A stretch of 20,235 bases of DNA from Bacillota bacterium (GTDB taxonomy: Bacteria; Bacillota; Dethiobacteria; SKNC01). The first letter of the stretch is position 1. Each line of letters opens with the position of its first letter. Where the stretch lies: positions 1 to 20,235 of the forward strand of contig SKLX01000019.1 of NCBI GenBank assembly GCA_007121375.1, written 5' to 3'. Positions 15,212 to 20,235 of this stretch are shown here, piece after piece. Both the position numbers and the translations under genes were made by a program. A model generated the notes under the pieces. It had not been told where the DNA came from. It was given only the letters and a program-made list of their open reading frames with translations, and made no database searches.

Positions 15212-16129
15212 TTGAGTAGACCCATTGGGGGACAGGCCATAATTGAGGGAGTGATGATGCGGGATCAGGGGGAGATGACCATTGCCGTCAGGCTTCCCGA
15301 TGAAAGTATCCATCTTTCAAGGGAGGAGATTTCTTCCCTGGCCCAGAAGTGGCCCCTTTTTAAGCTACCCGTTTTTAGGGGAATCCTTGCTTTTTTCGAA
15401 TCCCTGGTCCTGGGCATAAAAGCCTTGAACTTTTCTGCCAGCCAGGCTCTGGAAGAGGAAGAGGAAACATTGGAAGGTTGGCAGATGGGTCTGACCATGG
15501 CCCTGGCCCTTCTTTTTGCTATATCATTATTTATAGTTTTTCCTACCTTTATTGTCAGGTATGTTTCCTCGGGTTACGAAGGAATGCCCCTGGTCATGAA
15601 CCTGGGGGAAGGATTTTTGAGGATTGGGATCTTTTTGGGCTATGTGGCCCTTATTTCCCGTATGAATGATATACAGAGGGTTTTCCAGTACCATGGAGCT
15701 GAGCACAAGGTTATTCACTGCTATGAGGCGGGGCTGCCCCTCAATGTAGAAAATGCCCGGAACTTTAGCCCCCTTCATCCCCGCTGTGGAACCAGCTTTC
15801 TTCTCCTGGTGATGGTTATAAGTATTTTGTTTTTTTCCTTTTTTGGCTGGCCAAATCTTTTCCTGCGGATAGCCCTGCGCCTTTCCTTTTTACCTCTGGT
15901 GGCAGGGGTTTCCTACGAAGCCATTCGCTACCTGGGTAAAAACAGGTCTGCCCTATCCACTTTTGTTTCCTACCCGGGGATGGCCCTTCAAAGGTTTACC
16001 ACCCGGGAGCCCGATGATCAACAGCTGGAGGTGGCCCTGGAAGCCCTGGAGCCCCTGGTGGAAAAGAATGTAGGAGAAAAAATATATCCCGGTAGCATTT
16101 TCCCCGGGAAGGGGAAAGAAGTTCACTGA
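15212..16129 (+). CDS. YqhQ / DUF1385 family membrane protein
   Basis: A 305-residue membrane protein of a widespread Firmicute family with no settled function. Diagnostic pieces are the N-terminus SRPIGGQAIIEGVMMRD and the later block YHGAEHKVIHCYE...LHPRCGTSFLL (about residues 165-200), whose conserved His, Glu and Cys look like a metal or catalytic site at the membrane. Hydrophobic segments are at about 87-110, 130-150 and 195-230. The TTG start at 15212 is supported by GGGGAGGT 7 nt upstream and by alignment with the usual family beginning. It lies between rpmE and prfA. I infer that it is transcribed with prfA and prmC, since no terminator separates them. Confidence 0.88.
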   Translation: MSRPIGGQAIIEGVMMRDQGEMTIAVRLPDESIHLSREEISSLAQKWPLFKLPVFRGILAFFESLVLGIKALNFSASQALEEEEETLEGWQMGLTMALALLFAISLFIVFPTFIVRYVSSGYEGMPLVMNLGEGFLRIGIFLGYVALISRMNDIQRVFQYHGAEHKVIHCYEAGLPLNVENARNFSPLHPRCGTSFLLLVMVISILFFSFFGWPNLFLRIALRLSFLPLVAGVSYEAIRYLGKNRSALSTFVSYPGMALQRFTTREPDDQQLEVALEALEPLVEKNVGEKIYPGSIFPGKGKEVH

Positions 16130-16165
16130 ATAAAAAAATTGCCTTGAATATGGGGTGAAAGTTAA

Positions 16166-17233
16166 ATGTTAGATAAATTAGAGGCCATTGAAGAGCGTTA
16201 CAAAGAACTGGAAAAGTTAATAAGCGACCCGGAAGTTATAAGCCGCCAGGAGGAATGGCAGGAGTTAACCCGGGAGCATGCCCGCTTGGGAGAAACGGTA
16301 GAGGTTTATCGCCAGTACAAGGAGGTAAGCCAGGAGTTGGAGGATGCCCAGGAGATGGAAAAGGAGGACCTGGAGGAGGAAATGGCCCAGATGGTCAAAG
16401 AAGAAATTAGACTTCTTTCGGAAAAGAAGGCTAAGCTGGAAGAAGAGCTGAAGCTGCTCCTTATCCCCCGGGACCCCAACGAGGATAAAAACGTTATCAT
16501 GGAGATTAGAGCGGGCACCGGAGGAGAAGAAGCCGGCCTTTTTGCCGGGGATCTTTTTCGTATGTACTCCCGTTATGCAGAGCGTATGGGGTGGAAGCTG
16601 GAAGTCATGAGCTCCAGCCCCACGGATATCGGCGGCTTCAAGGAGATAATATTTCTCATAGAGGGCAAGGGAGCTTACAGTCGCCTGAAGTATGAATCGG
16701 GGGTCCACCGGGTCCAGAGGGTGCCTGCCACCGAATCCAGCGGCCGGATTCACACCTCGGCGGCTACCGTAGCGGTGATGCCCGAAGCAGAAGAGGTAGA
16801 AGTGGAGATCAATTCCCAGGATTTGAGGGTTGATACCTTCTGTTCCACGGGGCCGGGGGGGCAAAGTGTTAACACCACCCAATCTGCCGTTCGGATTACC
16901 CATCTTCCTACGGGAATTGTGGCCTCTTGCCAGGACGAAAAGTCCCAGCACAAAAACAGGGATAAGGCCATGAAAGTGCTCAGGGCCAGGCTTTTAGATA
17001 TCAGGCAAAAGGAAAAGGAAGCGGAAGAGATCCAGTCCCGCCGGAGCCAGGTGGGTTCCGGAGACCGGAGCGAAAGGATCCGCACCTATAATTTTCCCCA
17101 GGGAAGGGTAACGGATCACCGGATCGGGCTAACTCTTCACAAGTTGGAACAGATCCTGGAGGGAGAGATAGACCCCTTCGTGGAAAACCTGGCCGCGGCA
17201 GAAAAAGCGGAACTTCTCCAGGAGGCCCAGTAA
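16166..17233 (+). CDS. prfA: Peptide chain release factor 1
   Basis: The factor recognises UAA and UAG stop codons and triggers peptide release. It is 355 residues. The stop-codon-reading tripeptide PAT (187-189, in RVQRVPATESSGR) identifies RF1 and not RF2, which has SPF there. The catalytic GGQ is at 231-233 in STGPGGQSVNTT; its glutamine is the site methylated by the product of the next gene. The N-terminal coiled-coil helices (about 1-100) are rich in Glu and Lys. GGGGTGAAAG precedes the ATG. Confidence 0.98.
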   Translation: MLDKLEAIEERYKELEKLISDPEVISRQEEWQELTREHARLGETVEVYRQYKEVSQELEDAQEMEKEDLEEEMAQMVKEEIRLLSEKKAKLEEELKLLLIPRDPNEDKNVIMEIRAGTGGEEAGLFAGDLFRMYSRYAERMGWKLEVMSSSPTDIGGFKEIIFLIEGKGAYSRLKYESGVHRVQRVPATESSGRIHTSAATVAVMPEAEEVEVEINSQDLRVDTFCSTGPGGQSVNTTQSAVRITHLPTGIVASCQDEKSQHKNRDKAMKVLRARLLDIRQKEKEAEEIQSRRSQVGSGDRSERIRTYNFPQGRVTDHRIGLTLHKLEQILEGEIDPFVENLAAAEKAELLQEAQ

Positions 17234-17240
17234 AAAGGAT

Positions 17241-18119
17241 ATGAATAAGACCATAAAAGAAGCCCTCCAGGGGGCTTCTTTAACTTTAAAAAAGGCTGGG
17301 ATCAGCCATTATATCTATGAAAGTGCCCTTCTCCTGGCCTTCTGCCTGGAAAAGGACCTGGTTTATGTTTATACCTACCCGGAAAATACCCTGAGTTCCT
17401 CCCAGGAAAAAAGGTATGAAGAGCTGGTTAATAAAAGGGCTTCGGGGATCCCCTACCACTACCTGGTGGGGGAAAAGGAGTTTATGGGCCTTTCCTTCCA
17501 GGTAAATCCCGCCGTCCTGATTCCTCGGCCGGAGACGGAGATAATGGCCCAGGAAGCCCTTCGCTGGGCCCGGGAAAGGGAAGGAAAACCCCTGAACCTC
17601 CTGGACCTTTGTACCGGCAGTGGAGTCCTGGCCGTTACCCTGGCCTACCACCTGCCCCACTCCAGATGCTATGCAACAGACATTTCTTCCGGAGCATTAC
17701 AGGTGGCGGCAAAAAATGCTGCCCGCCATGGGGTGGACCACCAGGTAACCTTTCTCCAGGGAGACCTGTGGGAGCCCCTGGATCGGCAGGAGGAGCTCCA
17801 AGGGATAAAGTTTTCCCTTATCCTGTCCAACCCTCCCTATGTATCCCGGAACCAGCTAAAGGAAATCTCTTCAGAAATCAGAAACCACGAGCCCCTGGAG
17901 GCTTTGGAGGGGGGTCCCCGGGGCCTGGATTTTTATCCCAGGATAATCTCCCGGGTTCACCAGTTCCTGGCCCGTCCCGGCCTGCTCCTCCTGGAAGTGG
18001 GGGAGGGCCAGGCGGCAGAGGTCATGGAAATGTCCCGCAGGAGGGAAGTATTCGAAGATATATATACTTTAAAAGATTATCAGGACATTGAAAGAGTGGT
18101 GGCCTCCTTACGAGTTTAA
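17241..18119 (+). CDS. prmC: Release factor glutamine methyltransferase
   Basis: PrmC uses SAM to methylate the glutamine of the GGQ motif in release factors, including the one encoded just upstream. It is 292 residues with a helical N-terminal substrate domain (about 1-90), the linker RPETE (96-100), SAM-binding motif I DLCTGSG (122-128) and the amide-methyltransferase signature NPPY (197-200). The start is 7 nt after the prfA stop with a weak AAAAGG site, so translational coupling is likely. Its last codons form part of the terminator hairpin. Confidence 0.96.
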   Translation: MNKTIKEALQGASLTLKKAGISHYIYESALLLAFCLEKDLVYVYTYPENTLSSSQEKRYEELVNKRASGIPYHYLVGEKEFMGLSFQVNPAVLIPRPETEIMAQEALRWAREREGKPLNLLDLCTGSGVLAVTLAYHLPHSRCYATDISSGALQVAAKNAARHGVDHQVTFLQGDLWEPLDRQEELQGIKFSLILSNPPYVSRNQLKEISSEIRNHEPLEALEGGPRGLDFYPRIISRVHQFLARPGLLLLEVGEGQAAEVMEMSRRREVFEDIYTLKDYQDIERVVASLRV

Positions 18120-18138
18120 AGGAGTAGCCACCTTTTTT
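18098..18138 (+). terminator. Intrinsic terminator at the end of prmC
   Basis: GGTGGC-CTCCTT (18098-18109) pairs with AAGGAG-TA-GCCACC (18119-18132), a 12-bp stem with a 2-nt bulge, followed by six T's (18133-18138). The prmC stop codon (18117-18119) ends in the 3' side of the stem. It closes the yqhQ-prfA-prmC unit; the convergent nikR ends 3 bases later. Confidence 0.88.
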
Positions 18139-18140
18139 AT

Positions 18141-18557
18141 TTAAATATTCTTTCCCGTACTGGTAATGGAAAGCTTTCCGTGCTTAACACCCTTGATGCT
18201 GATAAGCTTTTCTGCCACCTTCTTGGCATCCCCTGCCTTTCCCTGGATCACCAGGACCTCCAGGCAGTTGAAGTGGTCCAGGTGGACGTGCATGGTGGAA
18301 AGGATCAGGTCGTGGAAATCGTGCTGCAGGTCGGTGAGGAGATCGCTCAATCCCTTCACGTGGTGGTCGTATACCAGGGTAATGGTTCCGGCCACCTCCT
18401 GGTCTTCATCCGCCCACTCCAGCTCAACCAGCTGGCTCCTGATAAGGTCCCGAATAGCCTCCGACCGGTTGTTGTAGCCCTTTTGCACAATCAGGCGGTC
18501 AAACTTTTCTAAAAGTTGCTCGTTCATGGAAATCCCAAATCTAATTAATTTGCTCAT
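18141..18557 (-). CDS. nikR: Nickel-responsive regulator NikR
   Basis: This ribbon-helix-helix repressor binds DNA when loaded with Ni2+, usually to shut off nickel uptake. It is 138 residues. The ribbon-helix-helix is at 1-45 (LIRFGISMNEQLLEKFD, then RSEAIRDLIR). The ACT-like metal domain carries the full nickel site: H79, H90, H92 and C98 in HDFHDLILSTMHVHLDHFNC, matching H76, H87, H89 and C95 of E. coli. GGAGGT precedes the ATG on the minus strand. No nickel transporter or nickel enzyme gene is in the window, so its target lies elsewhere. I could not find a convincing NikR operator in the AT-rich upstream region. Confidence 0.95.
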   Translation of the reverse strand: MSKLIRFGISMNEQLLEKFDRLIVQKGYNNRSEAIRDLIRSQLVELEWADEDQEVAGTITLVYDHHVKGLSDLLTDLQHDFHDLILSTMHVHLDHFNCLEVLVIQGKAGDAKKVAEKLISIKGVKHGKLSITSTGKNI

Positions 18558-18670
18558 GGCAAACCTCCGGTATTTTTTAATATTTTCACCATATTTTTAA
18601 TAATAATTCTTTTTAAAATTCCTTCTTCCTGCTATCCCCTTAACTCCTTCAAAAATTTATCATTTTCTAT

Positions 18671-18700
18671 GTCTAAGGACCAAAAGTTTTGGCAATACTA
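18671..18700 (+). promoter_or_regulatory. Candidate sigma-F promoter of sigG-spoIIR
   Basis: GGCAATACTA (18691-18700) fits every position of the B. subtilis sigma-F -10 consensus GGNRANAMTR. GTCTA (18671-18675), 15 bases upstream, matches four of five positions of the -35 consensus GYWTA. No good sigma-A promoter is visible between 18558 and 18781. sigG and spoIIR are both sigma-F-dependent in B. subtilis, which agrees. The predicted leader is about 75 nt. Confidence 0.72.
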
Positions 18701-18721
18701 ACATAAAAGGAAAAAACAGCC

Positions 18722-18764
18722 TTGACAGAGGATGGGACCTGCCCCAGGGGTCTGACCCCGTCAA
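18722..18764. repeat. Palindromic REP-like element in the sigG leader
   Basis: TTGAC (18722-18726) and GTCAA (18760-18764) bracket a GC-rich core that can fold in two exclusive ways: GGGGT-CTG-ACCCC (18747-18759), or GGACCT/GGGTCT with one or two G-U pairs (18735-18740 with 18748-18753). The composition differs sharply from the AT-rich bases before it. Small palindromes of the GGGGTCTGACCCC type recur in many clostridial genomes, but only one copy is visible here, so the repeat status is inferred. It abuts the sigG ribosome binding site. Confidence 0.5.
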
Positions 18765-18781
18765 AGGAAGGAGGAAAAGCA

Positions 18782-19567
18782 ATGCTTCCCCGTAAAGTAG
18801 AAATAAGCGGCGTAAATACATACAAGCTCCCCACTTTAACCAATAAAGAAATCCAGGAACTATTTACCAGGCTCCAGGAGGGAGAGGAATCAGCCCGGGA
18901 AGAACTGGTTAATGGCAATCTACGCCTGGTTTTAAGCGTCCTGAAAAAATTTAACCGGAGGGGTGAACAGGTGGATGATCTGTTCCAGGTGGGCTGCATC
19001 GGCTTGATGAAAGCCATCGACAACTTTGACCGGGAACACGGGGTTCAGTTTTCCACCTACGCTGTGCCCATGATCATCGGAGAAATAAGAAGGTACCTGC
19101 GGGATAACACTTCGGTAAGGGTGAGCCGTTCCCTGAAGGTCCTGAGTCAAAAAATAATGCAGACCCGGGAAAAGCTTATTAAAAAGAACCAGGTGGAGCC
19201 TACCGTAGGGGAAATAGCCAGGGAACTGGGGATTTCCCGGGAGGAGGTAGTTCTTGCCTTCAATGCCAACAGTGATCCCGTATCCCTTAATGAGCCCCTC
19301 TTCCATGACTCCTCGGATCCCCTCTGTGCCATGGATATGATAAAAGACCAGAAGCAGGATTCTAACCTCTGGGTGGAGGACCTGGCCATTGAAGAAGCCA
19401 TGGCCAAGCTACCCCCCCGGGAAATCCAGATCATGAAAATGAGATTTTACCAGGGAAAGACCCAGATGGAAGTGGCCGAGGAAATAGGAATTTCCCAGGC
19501 TCAGGTATCCAGAATAGAAAAGGCGGCCCTGAAATTCATACGTATGCACCTGCAGGCGGAGGTGTAA
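18782..19567 (+). CDS. sigG: Forespore sigma factor G
   Basis: This RNA polymerase sigma factor directs late forespore transcription during sporulation. It is 261 residues, against 260 in B. subtilis. The N-terminal PRKVEISGVNTYKLPTL is the SigG signature and separates it from SigF. Region 2 contains NLRLVLSV and VDDLFQVGCIGLMKAIDNFD (64-83), then FSTYAVPMIIGEIRRYLRD; the region 4 helix-turn-helix is KTQMEVAEEIGISQAQVSRIEKA (226-248). The ATG at 18782 follows GGAAGGAGG; an upstream in-frame TTG (18722) would add 20 residues from a palindromic leader element and is rejected. Here it is not next to sigE/spoIIGA, its usual partners, but forms an operon with spoIIR. Confidence 0.96.
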   Translation: MLPRKVEISGVNTYKLPTLTNKEIQELFTRLQEGEESAREELVNGNLRLVLSVLKKFNRRGEQVDDLFQVGCIGLMKAIDNFDREHGVQFSTYAVPMIIGEIRRYLRDNTSVRVSRSLKVLSQKIMQTREKLIKKNQVEPTVGEIARELGISREEVVLAFNANSDPVSLNEPLFHDSSDPLCAMDMIKDQKQDSNLWVEDLAIEEAMAKLPPREIQIMKMRFYQGKTQMEVAEEIGISQAQVSRIEKAALKFIRMHLQAEV

Positions 19568-19569
19568 AA

Positions 19570-20178
19570 ATGAAAAAAGTTAAAATTAAAATATTCCTGT
19601 TAACAGTATTGATATTATTGGTTATGGTAACCCTGGCGGCTCCCTTAAATTCACGGAGTTATTTCCGGGAAGAAGGAGCTTCCCCGGAGGAAGAGGTTAT
19701 AAGGTTTCATGTGATGGCCCACAGTGATCATCCCCGGGAACAGGAGGTAAAAAACCGAGTAACCCGGGAGATCCTGAAAGAGATGGGCCAGGTTCTGGAA
19801 GAAGAAGAGTTCTCCCACCAGGCCCGGAAAAAAATAGGGGAACAAATCCCGGCCTTGGAAGAGTTGGCCTACCAAATTATACAGGAAGAAGGTATGTCCC
19901 ATCCTGTAGAAGCCCGTCTGGAAAATCATTACTTTCCCTCCCGCCAGTACCATTACGGTTATTTTCCTGCAGGGGAATATGAGGCCTTGCGGGTAATTAT
20001 TGGGGAGGGGGCAGGAGAAAACTGGTGGTGTGTCCTTTTCCCACCCCTGTGCTTTACCCATCCCCCCGAAGAAGAAATAAAGGAGGGGGAGGAAAAAATA
20101 AAGATGCGCTTCCGGTTGGTTCAGGTAATGGAAAACTTCTTCCCTGTTTCTTATCAGGCGGATAAAAAAGAAGAATAA
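19570..20178 (+). CDS. spoIIR: Stage II sporulation protein R
   Basis: SpoIIR is made in the forespore, crosses into the intermembrane space and triggers SpoIIGA to process pro-sigma-E in the mother cell. It is 202 residues. A hydrophobic N-terminal segment (about 7-24) serves for export. The family signature is VIRFHVMAHSDHPREQEVKNRVTREIL (about 43-69), and WWCVLFPPLCF (about 156-166) is the second conserved block. The start is 2 nt after the sigG stop, with GGAGGTG inside the sigG 3' end, so translation is coupled. A terminator follows. Confidence 0.95.
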   Translation: MKKVKIKIFLLTVLILLVMVTLAAPLNSRSYFREEGASPEEEVIRFHVMAHSDHPREQEVKNRVTREILKEMGQVLEEEEFSHQARKKIGEQIPALEELAYQIIQEEGMSHPVEARLENHYFPSRQYHYGYFPAGEYEALRVIIGEGAGENWWCVLFPPLCFTHPPEEEIKEGEEKIKMRFRLVQVMENFFPVSYQADKKEE

Positions 20179-20193
20179 ATATTCAGAATATAG

Positions 20194-20222
20194 GGATATC
20201 TTTTGATATCCAATTTTTTTTT
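20194..20222 (+). terminator. Intrinsic terminator after spoIIR
   Basis: GGATATC (20194-20200) pairs with GATATCC (20205-20211) around a TTTT loop and is followed, after AA, by nine T's (20214-20222). It closes the sigG-spoIIR unit. Confidence 0.8.
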
Positions 20223-20235
20223 ATTATAGAGAAGG

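Noticed and set aside
18558..18660. Possible NikR self-operator in the AT-rich region upstream of nikR
   Set aside because: Only weak AT-rich dyads such as AATAT/ATATT are visible; nothing resembles GTATGA-N16-TCATAC.
18722..18781. Upstream in-frame TTG start adding 20 residues to SigG
   Set aside because: It lies in the palindromic leader element and has no proper ribosome binding site. The ATG at 18782 has GGAAGGAGG and gives the normal SigG N-terminus.

Overview
The window comes from the chromosome of an endospore-forming Firmicute, most likely of the Clostridia in the broad sense (Moorella/Desulfotomaculum-like). The evidence is a sigG and a spoIIR gene, Firmicute-type ribosome binding sites (AGGAGG), frequent TTG/GTG starts, and a gene order that follows the Bacillus/Clostridia scaffold pyrG - fba - tal - glpX - rho - rpmE - prfA - prmC - spoIIR. 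The species cannot be named from this sequence. I see no rRNA, tRNA, CRISPR array, insertion sequence or prophage. The region is core chromosome with lineage-specific insertions.

Layout. (1) 1-2144, minus strand: a class A penicillin-binding protein with its terminator. (2) 2230-6263, plus: a polyamine operon (pyruvoyl-dependent arginine decarboxylase, spermidine synthase-like aminopropyltransferase, agmatinase) running with 7 nt spacing into CTP synthase and ending at a strong hairpin terminator. (3) 6356-7932: signal peptide peptidase SppA, overlapping by one base with a Yip1-like membrane protein. (4) 8041-8570: an unrecognised protein with a C-terminal AlpA/MerR-like helix-turn-helix, behind a consensus sigma-A promoter, with an inverted repeat at the predicted start of transcription. 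It lies where Bacillus has spo0F. (5) 8582-11192: fructose-bisphosphate aldolase, fructose-6-phosphate aldolase/transaldolase and class II fructose-bisphosphatase, a compact glycolysis/gluconeogenesis block. (6) 11206-12413: a Na+/Ca2+ exchanger-family protein with its own promoter. (7) 12504-14827: Rho factor with a terminator wrapped around its stop codon, then a secreted LysM-M23 peptidase. (8) 14896-18138: ribosomal protein L31, a YqhQ (DUF1385) membrane protein, release factor 1 and its methyltransferase PrmC. (9) 18141-18557, minus: NikR. (10) 18671-20222: a sigma-F-type promoter, a palindromic element in the leader, then sigG and spoIIR 2 nt apart, closed by a terminator.

How the genes work together. 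The polyamine genes take arginine to agmatine and on to putrescine and/or spermidine; SAM decarboxylase (speD) is not in the window. fba, fsa and glpX interconvert triose, fructose-1,6-bisphosphate and fructose-6-phosphate. rho, rpmE, prfA and prmC serve transcription termination and translation. sigG and spoIIR are both forespore genes: putting them in one transcript from a sigma-F promoter would couple the late forespore sigma factor to the signal that switches on sigma-E in the mother cell. That operon, the palindromic element in its leader and the uncharacterised helix-turn-helix gene are the parts most worth following up.
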